Positions 35,815 through 45,805 of a DNA stretch of 64,000 nt are shown in pieces. The notes under the pieces were generated by a model that saw only the letters and a program-made list of their open reading frames with translations, was not told where the DNA came from and searched no databases. Each line of letters begins with the position of its first letter. Positions within the stretch are counted from its first letter, which is position 1. A program made the position numbers and the translations under genes. This stretch comes from Thelephora terrestris (lineage: Eukaryota > Basidiomycota > Agaricomycetes > Thelephorales > Thelephoraceae): the NCBI GenBank assembly GCA_015956445.1, contig WIUZ02000006.1:2413001-2477000 (forward strand). Direction: 5' to 3'.

Positions 35815-38800
35815 AATGAAACACCTCCGGAAAATAATGCGCAAAAAATCGCCCAAACCTCCCCACCAAACCATCTCTTCCGGCGAACCTCCCAGCATCG
35901 CTGCCGGGCCATCCGGTTTCGTATCAGCACTCGCTGCCCCCGAAGGTGCGTAGAGGCTTTCTTATCGGCGCGGTTGATGAATTGCCCCGATATGACTGTG
36001 GTGCTAGACGAGAGCGGCGGGACGGGTTCCTTTCAGCACCCCGTGGACGAAGATCCAGAGCTTATCACGTCGGAATGTTTGATATTCGACGGTTTGATTG
36101 AAAACCCTGGCCACATACATGGCAAGTGCTCTTAATTACTGCAATTTGGGCTAATGTTCATTCGGATATCTGCTCTCGCCACCAGATGTAAATACCGGCG
36201 GTGAGACTGGAGAGAGGAAGATCGAATCAGCAGAGGCTTCCAGGTGTACGTGCCGATATGATGGTGTTGACTCTCTCTTACCATCTGCCAGCCGCGAAGA
36301 GAGCTCGCAAAGGCACTTTGCACGGGGATGCAATCATGGCCACGGAGAAGTTTGGTCCCCTCAAAGTTGTCCTCGGTTCGATACCCGCTCTTTTCGCCAA
36401 TCGTGAGGTCTGTCTATGATCTCCCACTCGGAACTCTTCGTTGACAGACCCATTTTTAGAGGATCGTCGCCGCAGGAAACAAGGTTGAAAACCTCCTCTC
36501 CCATGTAGCTAAATTGGAAGAGCATCTGAATTCCCGTCCGTCTGACGTGGCAGAGCAGAGGCGCCGGGACGAATTGATACGGTATACTATGGTCTCTCTC
36601 CCACGCTCAGTGCTGACCCCCTTCAAGCAAGTTCAAGGGTATCGAAGGACGATTGCGCTCGATGCCGGAGTGGCAGCAGCCTACCGATCATGCGCGAGAC
36701 GATGAAGATGTGTTCGGCCTTCTCGATGACCTACAAGAGGCAGTCATAAACTATCAGGTTGGTTCATGACCTGACACTCCACTCAGTGTTAACAATGACA
36801 ACAGATGGAGCGGCGAGGCGCGGTTGAGATAGTGAGTGTCCCCTTTCGTGTCTGGGTAACCAACTGACCTCTTGGCAGGACCCAGGTCAGAATACCTTCC
36901 GGTTAAGACTTTGGTCACGCTTACCCAATCCCCTCCTCAGCTGAAGCGGCTGTCCACAACAATTTTTGCTATGCACACCAGGCCGAGTATCGACATGGAA
37001 ATCGCAATGGTTGTCTCAAGGGAACCCGCAGGGCAATTCTGGACGAGATAGAATTGTGGACACGACTTTGGAAAGCAACCCGTCTACTGGCTGAACGGAC
37101 TCGCGGGAACGGGGAAGACGACAATTGCTCAGACGATCGCAGAAAGGACGTTTGCAGACGGGCGACTCGGTGCCTCCTTCTTCTGCTCCCGGGACTTCGA
37201 GGACAGGAGAAATCTCAAGTCCATTTTCCCTACCATCGGGGTTCAGCTTGCATGCACGCATGTGGAATTTCGGTCGATCTTCGTCCCGCTGGTCCAGTCA
37301 GATCCAGATGTCGCTCACGAGACCCTTTACAGCCAGATGAACAAGCTGATAGTTCAACCCCTCGTGAAGTCCGCCATCTCGACCATGATCATGATTGACG
37401 CCTTGGATGAGTGCAAAGACGACGAGCCTGCCTCCGCAATCCTGTCTGTCCTTGGCCAGTTTGTGGACAAGATCCCCAAGGTCAAGTTCTTTGTCACCGG
37501 TTGTCTGGAGCCACGCATTCGAAATGGCTTCCGTCTCCCGCTATTGGTCGAAGCAACAAACATCATTTTCCTTCACGACGTCGAGCCAGGTGAAGTTAGT
37601 AGCGACATAAGGCTATTCTACCAACACAACTGCTCAGAGATTAAGAGCCGTCATCACCAATTGGACTTGGATGGCCAACTAGGGAACAGCTAGACCTGCT
37701 TTGCGAGCGTGCGGCAGGACTGTTTGTGTAGGCCATGGCTACAGTCAGGTTCATCGATACAAAGAACAAGAACCCACAGAAACAGCTGGATCGGCTTATC
37801 CAATCGCGAGACAGTGGATCTGAGGGGAGGGTCAAATTCAGGACAAACACGACACTCGATTCCCTCTACGTGTCTATTCTTCATGATGCCTTTGGCGACG
37901 ACGAGCCAGAGGATGACGCCAAGGTCCGCTTGGTTCTCGCTGTTGTGACCCTTGCCGCAAATCCTCTCTCCCCATCCAGCATCGCCACCCTCCTGGGCTT
38001 TGACCTTGGAGACATATTCCTAATCTTGTCATCATTGCATTCGCTCCTCATCCTCTCGGAGGATGTCCATCATCCCATTCGACCTTTTCACAAGTCGTTT
38101 CCCGACTTCATCGTTGATTCAGCCCAGTGCACAAATCAAAGATTTTGGCTTCAACCTCCCATTCATCACACGAAAATTCTGTTGGCTTGTCTTGAGTTGA
38201 TGAATGAAAAGTTAAAGCAAAACATGTGCCAGCTTCCAGATGGGGTCACCAACGTGGAGGTCAAGGATCTGAAGGAAAGGACCAGAGAGCACATTGATAA
38301 AGCCCTGGAATATGCCTGTAAATCATGGCATAAGCACCTTGACTCAGGATCAATGGAGAAGGTTAAAATCACCCCGGTCCTGCATCGGTCCCTGGAGGAA
38401 AAGTTTCTATTCTGGCTGGAAGTACTCAGTGTTCTGGGTGCTACAAGGGGAGCGGTTGATGCATTGGAAAGGGCAGAAAAATGGGTGGATGTATGTTGCA
38501 TTTCATTGTTGTTTTCCAAATGTTTATCAAGCCGAATCTAGGTGTCTTGGACTGTTGAACTCAACAAGGATTGCCTTTGTTTTCTTGTTGAATTCTTTGA
38601 CGTCATCAGCACATCTGCACCACACATCTATACCTCAGCACTTCTCCTAGCCCCCCAAACATTGGCTGTGCACAAGCTATACAAGCAATATTCCTGTCCC
38701 TTGGCAAAGGTTTTGTGGGGGTTACAAAACTCGTGGAATGTGGTTCTTGCCAAAGACTGTGAAGCCTATGCCAATGTGGTGACATGGTCAGTTTGCAGCA

Positions 38801-39557
38801 GGTTCATTTCCATTGCTAGAGAGTCAACAATAGAAATTCTTGACAAAGTGACCCTTGCACAATATAAGGCCTTTGAGTTTTCCCAAGGTGCAAGACCCAT
38901 ATTGCTTAGTTTCTCCCCAAATGGGTGCACTTTGTCCTTGGTTGATAAAGAGAAGCTTACCAGCTGGGACCTCCAGACAGGCAGTCCACTCAGTACTATC
39001 TTCTTTACTCAAAGATGGGATGACCACATCAACCCCTTCTCAGTTGTGTATTCAATGGATGGAAATATGCTTGCAATTTCAGGCTCCTCACACGATAGCC
39101 AAACTGTCATTGTCACATGTGATCTCATCTCTGGGATGCATACACATTCTTATTGTACTCATGAAAATTTTATACACCCAATTTGGACCCATGGTGACTG
39201 CCTTTGTTTTCTCACCATAAACACAGGGTTGATCACCATGTGGGAGGCCACATTTACCTCCATGAACACACCAACAATGACTGGATTTTTATCTACACCA
39301 GATGAGGTCTTTGATACAAATTGGGGAAGAATTCTCTTCTTTCCTGCTCTCTCCCAAAAATACAGTCTTCATCTGGGACACACAGGAAGCCAGATTCCTT
39401 CTGAAATCTAAGCTTGACACATTCTTGAATGCTAATGGAGATAACTGTATGTTGTTCTCCTCTGATGGTCACTTCTTTTTACACAAGAATCAGGGTCAAA
39501 GAATATATGTTTGGGAGAGGTCACTCACCGCATCAGCAAAACCACCAAAGTTCTTCA
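35815..39557 (+). pseudogene. NACHT-WD40 STAND (NLR-type) NTPase, degenerate and 3'-truncated
   Basis: Fungal NACHT-WD40 proteins are cytosolic signalling NTPases used in non-self recognition and cell death. N-terminal exons start at ATG 35,815 (MKHLRKIMRKK); one splice near 36,120 appears to use a GC donor. Helical segments FGPLKVVLGSIPALFANRE and VENLLSHVAKLEEHL follow. The NACHT core has Walker A NGLAGTGKTTIAQT (37.1 kb) and Walker B MIMIDALDEC (37.4 kb). Later come VRLVLAVVTLAANPLSPSSI and the winged-helix-like IRPFHKSFPDFIVD. A 51-nt intron at 38,491-38,541 leads to WD40-type blades (LSFSPNGCTLSLV, LTSWDLQTG, NTVFIWDTQEA). Frame breaks occur near 37,060, 37,680 and 39,345, with an in-frame TAG at 37,729. 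The sequence ends at 39,557 where a CACTA-like terminus starts. It is therefore a pseudogene, though recent enough to align throughout. Confidence 0.82.
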
Positions 39558-40020
39558 CACTTAGCGGCGGGTAGTGTTCGGGTAGCTTTCGGGTAGTTCA
39601 GGTATCCTTTGAGCACTGTATTTTGGCGCTTCATGTTGAACCAGGAGTGGTCATGTTATGCAACAGGGCTGTGTCGCCAATTTGGGGCACAGAGGATTAT
39701 GATTGGCTGGGACCTGGGCGATGATGATTGGCTGGATCATATTTTTTCTGGCTCATGTTTTTTTTGGGCCCGCGCTTGTTTTGCACGCATTTTGTTTACG
39801 TGATCTGTGCTCACTCAAAGTACTAAAACATATCAAAATTAGACATAACATATGGTTGGCTGATGATTGATGTATTGATTTGTCAAAAAAAGAGTAGCTA
39901 TTCAAACGACCGTACAAGCAAGATGAGATATATGGACCCCGGTACCGCAACGGCTATGACATCATCAGAAGAGGCTCTCTCGGAAAAAAGAAAAATCCTC
40001 CTTGTTGAAGTAATGGTTGA

Positions 40021-40743
40021 CACCGGGTGCAGACCCCTACTTACCTGGCAGGCAAATTGAGGGTTTTTTGAGAGTTTTTCAACAATTTACTCAGATTTTA
40101 CCCAGTGGGTTAATTGTGAACGAATTCAAAACTTACCCACCACTTTGCCCACACTTTGATCAGTGGGTAAGTTTTGAATTTGTTTTAAACAAGCTCATCA
40201 GTTTGCCCATGAGGTACTTCTTTGACAAACCCCAAGGGTTCTTTCACAAATTTCACCAAATGTGCCCACCACATGCTCTGAGCCACTCATCAAGAGTTCT
40301 TTCAAAACTTGCTCACAACATACTCAGTAACATATCCACCAGGTTTTCTTTGATGTAATCACAACAAACTCTTGATATGCTGAATTTCTTGAAAAACTCT
40401 CAACAATCCCACTGTGTACATGATTAAGCATGCTGTGGGCAAATTTCTGGGTAATTTGTGAAAGAACTCTGGGCAAGTGGCTCAGATAATGTCGTGGACA
40501 CATTTTGTGCAATTCACGAAAGAACCCTTTGAGCTTTGTCAAAGAAGTGCCTCATGGGCAAACTGATGAGCTTGTTCAAAACAAATTCAAAACTTACCCA
40601 CTGATCAAAGTGTGGGCAAAGTGGTGGGTAAGTTTTGAATTCGTTCACAATTAACCCACTGGGTAAAATCTGAGTAAATTGTTGAAAAACTCTCAAAAAA
40701 CCCTCAATCTGCCTGTCGGGTAAGTAGGGGTCTGCCCCCTGTG
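40021..40743. mobile_element. CACTA MITE-1, palindromic, in Plavaka last exon
   Basis: A 723-bp non-autonomous element. Its ends read CACCGGGTGCAGACCCCTAC inward from the left and CACAGGGGGCAGACCCCTAC from the right. The target duplication is TGA (40,018-40,020 and 40,744-40,746). The two arms are inverted copies of each other over almost their full length, about 350 bp each. Subterminal ACCCAGTGGGT and ACCCACTGATC motifs repeat. No coding capacity. CACT-like ends and a 3-bp target duplication are the marks of the CACTA superfamily. Removing the element plus one TGA restores the Plavaka frame. Confidence 0.88.
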
Positions 40744-41209
40744 TGAGGAAAAATGTATGACAGCTATTGAAACACATTCGAGCGGTGAGGTGCATGTCAG
40801 CCTTTTCTCCGAATCTGGGGATCAGGTTCACAGGCATGTGGAGGTGGTGCAATGGAACAATGCCACCCATTGGAGACCCATCGCTCCTAAACGCTCTGTG
40901 CAAGACATACATACCGTGAATTGGATCGGGAGCAAGCCTTGCTCCTCTTGGGAGGTGGGTCTGGGGGACAATGTTGAAGCGTTCGACATATGCGAGATAC
41001 AGCGGACGTGCTGTTGGAACTTCCCAGATGGGATGGAAGATAGTGTGAATTTGACCTACAAAAAAACCTCCCACGTTCCATCAGCATCCAGCCACATATT
41101 ACTGCACCTTGCATATTTGCGTGAAAATGCAAACTCGAAAAAAAGCTGTTCAGTCGCGCTTGGTGTGACCCCGTCACGGTTGGAAACTCTAATTCCTCCC
41201 GTGACCATC

Positions 41210-42283
41210 ATGACTCCTTCGTTATCAGTCAACATAAAGCAGAGGATCGTCCAGTTGCAACAGGAGGACTTGGCACTACAAGAGATTGCGGATCGCCTGA
41301 AGGTATCCGTTGGCGTTGTACACAAAACACTGAGTATCTACGAACAGTACGGCGAGTACACAGATCCTTCAAAAAAGCGAATGGGGCGGCCACCGATCCT
41401 TGACGATGACAACGAGTGTTACCTAAAATCACTCTTGGAATCCAACCCATCAATATACCTCGACGAGATCAAGCAGAAACTCGAAGTAGTCTGCGGGGTT
41501 TCTGTCTCAATGGCCACCATCTCTCGTTTTCTCCGATCGCGCGACTTCACTTGGAAAGTGCTCCTCCGGCCAGCTACAGAAGTGAACGAGAGGGTTCGGA
41601 CATGCTACCAGACGGAGACTTCAAGATTCACCGACCCCAACTACTTCGTTTTCATTGACGAAAGCCACATTGACTGGAAAACCGCACACTGTTCAAAAGG
41701 GTGGTCATTGATCGGGGTACCACCAGTGGAACGGTCAACGTTCCTCCAAGGCGTTCAATACTCAATCCTACCTGCACTCACAACTGAAGGGATTGTAGCT
41801 CTTGAGATTTTTGAAGGCTCTGTCAATAAGGCAAAGTTTCTACAGTTTCTTCGTGATGACGTGGTGCATGTAGCCTCTTTTTTTAGCTTCCAATTTCTCA
41901 ATGTGGTGTAATCAGGCTCCACGGTTGAGTCCTTTCCCAGGAAAGAGAAGCATTGTGGTCGTCGACAACTGCTCAATCCACCACGACCCTCAGGTGAAGG
42001 AGTTAATCAAAAGCGAGTGTGGTAAGCACAGTTTCTGCCTGCTACACATGTATCACACACATCTGATTGTGAAGCAGGTGCACTTCTCCTGTACCTCCCT
42101 CCATATTCTCCAGACCTAAACCCTATTGAGGAAGCATTCTCCTCTATTAAAGCCTCTCTGAGGCGAAACAGTAAATACTATACTAATGAGAGCAAGCTTC
42201 CATGGCTAATCCATGAGGCCGCCGCCTCAATCACTCCCGAAATGGCATTGGGGTGGTCCGCAGATTGTGGCTATGTTCCATAG
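41210..42283 (+). CDS. Tc1/mariner-family (DDE) transposase
   Basis: The enzyme cuts and rejoins the transposon ends at TA sites. Three exons (41,210-41,863, 41,916-42,021, 42,078-42,283) joined by GT-AG introns of 52 and 56 nt give 321 residues with no visible break. The N-terminus has a paired-type helix-turn-helix (IKQRIVQLQQEDLALQEIAD) followed by an AT-hook-like GRPP and a second helix-turn-helix (SVSMATISRFLRSRDFTWK). Catalytic residues are the Asp in YFVFIDESHIDW, the first Asp in IVVVDNCSIHHD and the Glu in PYSPDLNPIEEA. About 35 residues separate the last two, close to the DD34E of Tc1. A longer open frame upstream (from 40,757) overlaps the Plavaka relic and is chance. Confidence 0.88.
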
Positions 42284-42426
42284 CGCTGTATTATTGAAGC
42301 GTGTATATTATTCAACGAGTGGATAGTCAAAGACAATAAGACTAAAAGGGAGTTAACAAATTAACGAGTGGATGAGGGGAGCATGTAATAAAAATCAACA
42401 TGGGGATCAGTATCATCAAAAGTTGG

Positions 42427-45027
42427 CTACTTTGCCATCCGAGCCTTCTTACACTGGGGGCAAGGGGGTACTTACCCAGTGGGTACATTGTGAGTTCATT
42501 GTGGGTTTTGAAACCATTCGCCCAGTCGTTACCCACCAGGTACTTTTTGGGTACTTTTTAAAAGATACCCATCAATTCGCCCGCATTTTACCCACTGGGT
42601 ACATGGTGGGTATTTTGTAAAAGTACCCACTCAGGAACCCAGTGGGTATTTTTTGAGCGAAACCCCTGGGTTCTTTCACAATTTACTTTCCAATGTGCCC
42701 ATCACAAACCTGAGCCACTCATTGAGAGTTCTTTCACAAAATACCCACTGATCTGATCACAATGTACTCAACCGGGTGCTCAGTGGGTTCTTTGGGAGTT
42801 TGTGGTGGAACTGAGCCACACTGTTAGTTCTTTATGTGTTCTTTGAAAAAAACCCACTGGGTACATTTTGATCAGATCAGTGGGTATTTTGTGAAAGAAC
42901 TCTCAATGAGTGGCTCAGGTTTGTGATGGGCACATTGGAAAGTAAATTGTGAAAGAACCCAGGGGTTTCGCTCAAAAAATACCCACTGGGTTCCTGAGTG
43001 GGTACTTTTACAAAATACCCACCATGTACCCAGTGGGTAAAATGCGGGCGAATTGATGGGTATCTTTTAAAAAGTACCCAAAAAGTACCTGGTGGGTAAC
43101 GACTGGGCGAATGGTTTCAAAACCCACAATGAACTCACAATGTACCCACTGGGTAAGTACCCCCTTGCCCCCAGTGTTAACCTCTAGTTCAGCGCACCAT
43201 CCACAAGAGAACTTGCGAAGTGCAGAGACCGTGCCCTCAGGGAGACCAGAAACCTGTCCAACCTGTTCATTGGTGATGTTGTTGTCAGCGAGAACATCCG
43301 GCGTATACCCGAGAGTGGAAAGTTTGTCAATTGCGGAACTGATGATGTCATCAGCGAGGGCCTTGGATTTTCCGAACGCTAGCATACAGCTCTCAAGCTC
43401 ATGCTCAACACCAGGCAAAGGAGAAGATGGGCGAGATGGTGGTGGTGAAGGTGACAAGACATGATGAGAGGATGAACATTCTTGAGAGTGCTGGGCACGC
43501 TTGGGCGAACGACTGGTGGGGGAGGTAGGCTCAGCCTCCTGCTTCGACCCACGATGAGGAGTTGAAGGGGTAGTGAGGCCGGGGATCGACTTGAGTTGCT
43601 GGGCCATCAGTGTCGTAACTAACGGGGCCATGACAGTGAACATCGCCACAACTGGATCCACAGTGGGAGCAGCAGGTGCTGTGCTGGTAGTGACGTTGGG
43701 CCCAGCGCGACCGCGAGGCTTCACTGGCAGTGACGGTGTGACCCCCCAATGGATAAGGAGTGCGTCAGATGGGGAATCCTTGACCCCACCTCAGCCAGCT
43801 CTCTGTGGCAACATGTTAATGAAACATTTGCAAACTAGGAAGATTTCTTCTCACAATTTCACTTGCCCAGCCAGATAGACGGAACTTTGTCAACGGGACG
43901 TGCTGGCCGTTGGATGTCACGTAGCATGGACCATCGGCCGTGCAATTCCATTCCGTTTTTAATTCATCAATGATACTGGCGAGTACTTGAGTATCCTGTG
44001 AAAAGTCCTCAACCTCTGGGACCTGCATAACTGTCAGTTGGTTGAGCGCATGCTGGCTGTTGACACATACCTTGGTGGACAGGAAAATCTCCTCATCATT
44101 GTCAAGTTCGTTTGGAAGAGATCCCTAAGATAATGAGTCAGTGTGAGAAGCCAAGTCTAGCGTTCGAAAATGACTCGCCACTTGGACCTTCTCAAACTGT
44201 GGAGACAAGCAACCGCTGTCCAATGTGACACTCAGGTCTACAACACAACTGAAGGGCTGCCTTGCGAGGTCCTCACAGAGCTTCTTCCAGTCTTCATCAA
44301 TTTGGATTGTCGGTGCAGCAGATTTTCCACCCCTAGACCGGCATGAGCAATGTATTGTTTACTAAAGGTTGGAACTTACACAGAACCTTTCCAAGAGATC
44401 CGAAAGTCAGGACCGCTCTCTGAATGGGCCTGGAAGCGATTCTGGAGGTTATGAGCAGTTAGGATTGCATGGATAAACTCTGCTCGAGAGTATCTTAATG
44501 CAGGAATGGGCAGAGGGTGGACCTTTGTACGCGAGTGCTGCTTGGGTGCTCGGGATTTACCATTGCGACCGGTGGTCGGTTGCTTCTCTGACCACAAAAG
44601 TGTAATGTAGAGACTGAATTTACGGTCTAGAAACTAAGGCTAGCGTTAAAAGTCTTTAACCGGGTTTGCTGGGACGTACCAAGGGCAACATTTAGATCAT
44701 TGGGGGTATGTAGCCCTACACCAGGTCCTACAACCTGTTCTTCCCGTGATCCAGCCTCTGCGTCACCGGTGGTGTGGTTGGGAGCATCAGAGTGTGTGTC
44801 TGTGCGCTCTGTGGAACATGGTGTAAGTTGTAGTGGATCGCAGAGACACAGCCCGAAATACCTTGAGTTTGACTCATAAATTCAGTGTTGTACACGATCT
44901 CCGTACCAGGAACGCGATACGGACGTGCAAGATGTGGCGCAAATGTGGGAAGAACAACGAGTTCATGGAATGTGGAACCCTGTGTCGGAGCATCATCACT
45001 GGTATGATTACGAGTTTGATAGGCCAT
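42427..45027 (-). CDS. Unknown accessory gene inside the Tc1-like element, with MITE-2 inserted before its stop
   Basis: I do not recognise this protein. Start at ATG 45,027 (MAYQTRNHTSDDAPTQGST). Exon pieces readable on the minus strand include LARPYRVPGTEIVYNTEFMS, ALRYSRAEFIHAILTAHNLQ, IQIDEDWKKLCEDLARQPFS, WNCTADGPCYVTSNGQHVPL followed by TKFRLSGWASEIV, and a long last exon. The last exon is Pro/Ser/Thr-rich (SPSPPPSRPSSPLPG), then helical (FGKSKALADDIISSAIDKLS, YTPDVLADNNITNEQVGQVS). The small folded region around CYVTSNGQHVPLT suggests a conserved fungal domain but I cannot name it. The gene faces the transposase tail to tail. MITE-2 interrupts it nine codons before the stop at 42,427-42,429; without the MITE it ends EVKKARMAK. 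I see no other certain break. Confidence 0.6.
42452..43176. mobile_element. CACTA MITE-2 (family A), palindromic
   Basis: A 725-bp element with ends CACTGGGGGCAAGGGGGTAC in inverted orientation and target duplication TTA (42,449-42,451 and 43,177-43,179). The arms, about 350 bp each, are near-perfect inverted copies. They are rich in ACCCAGTGGGTA, ACCCACTGGGTA and AGTACCC motifs, likely transposase-binding repeats. No coding capacity. It sits in the accessory gene of the Tc1-like element and is therefore younger than that element. Confidence 0.9.
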
Positions 45028-45805
45028 ATTGATAGGAGATAGTAGAAAGGGAGATGATTCAAAGAAAAAGATAAAGGGAGAGAAACGAGTGTGTGCGTAC
45101 AAAGAACAGTACTGGAGAATATGGACCCGTTCAATCCAGGTGTGCATTTATACTAAAATCAATCCCCGTTTTTTGCCCAGGTACCTGCATTTGTTGCTCC
45201 CTGAAGATGGATACTTCTTATCTTCTCGTCTTCTCGTCTCGCAAGACATCAAGCCTGTTGCTGAAGGCAAACATACCACCCTATGTCACTATGAGAGGAT
45301 TTCCCGCTTATCTAGGCGATGGCCGAGACATCCGAGGCGTGACGAGTTACTTCAAACAAGGACAAACAGGTTTTTTTTCTGTTTGCGTTTTCATGCAAAT
45401 ATGCAAGGGACAGTAGATATCGGGGGAAAAAACTCACCTTCCAATCCAGGAGGTGGTTGCTCAGAACTCCCCTCACCATCAACTGAGAATATTGCAGTGT
45501 CGCATCTGCCAGTGGGCCATCTGTTGCCTGGCGGAGACGCAAATGACTTACGAGGGGGAGTGAGGGTAGCAGAAGAAGGACCACCTTTGGTTTGGATCCT
45601 GACGGAATGCCAAACTTTCACGTCTTCAAAGGGTGCATCGGCATCCCGGAGTGGTCCCCTTCTCTCTGCGATTGTGCGATGCTGTTGATCGCGGAGGTAG
45701 TGCGAGAAGAAGTCCTGTAGCGTAGGAAGAAGGTCGGGAATGGCGAACTTGGTAGAGACGTCCACGATCCTTGCGCACGAAGTATCAGCCCTGGCATTGA
45801 GACGG

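Larger units (their letters stand above)
41102..45413. mobile_element. Tc1/mariner-like transposon carrying a second gene
   Basis: TA dinucleotides at 41,100-41,101 and 45,414-45,415 flank inverted ends. The left end reads CTGCACCTTGCATATTTGCG and the right end, inward, CTGTCCCTTGCATATTTGCA. Similarity runs over about 50 bp with few mismatches. Between them lie a plus-strand transposase (41,210-42,283), a minus-strand gene of unknown function (42,427-45,027) and the later MITE-2 insertion. Without MITE-2 the element is about 3.6 kb, long for a Tc1-like element, which normally holds only the transposase. It sits in an intron of the Plavaka transposase and leaves that intron's splice sites untouched. 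Confidence 0.8.
39965..45805 (-). pseudogene. Plavaka transposase, C-terminal part split by an intron
   Basis: Exon A (45,805-45,438) encodes STKFAIPDLLPTLQDFFSHY, LRDQQHRTIAERR and FEDVKVWHSVRIQTK. Exon B (41,055-39,965) encodes QIHTIFHPIWEVPTARPLYL, AYVERFNIVPQ, VPLHHLHMPVNLIPRFGEKA and, beyond MITE-1, NHYFNKEDFSFFRE before the stop. These are the last conserved blocks of Plavaka transposases. The intron between them (45,437-41,056) is 4,382 nt, of which 4,314 are the Tc1-like insertion plus its TA duplication. The original intron was therefore about 68 nt, normal for this genome. Apart from the insertions I see no certain break in these two exons. Confidence 0.82.

Noticed and set aside
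40757-41209. Upstream extension of the Tc1 transposase frame
   Set aside because: The extension is the antisense of the Plavaka C-terminal exon and crosses the Tc1 inverted end, so it cannot belong to the transposase.
43008-43176. MITE-encoded tail fused to the accessory gene frame
   Set aside because: It is translation of the MITE arm; the identical peptide arises from the other arm at 42,452-42,620 and from the chimeric MITE, so it is not a protein domain.
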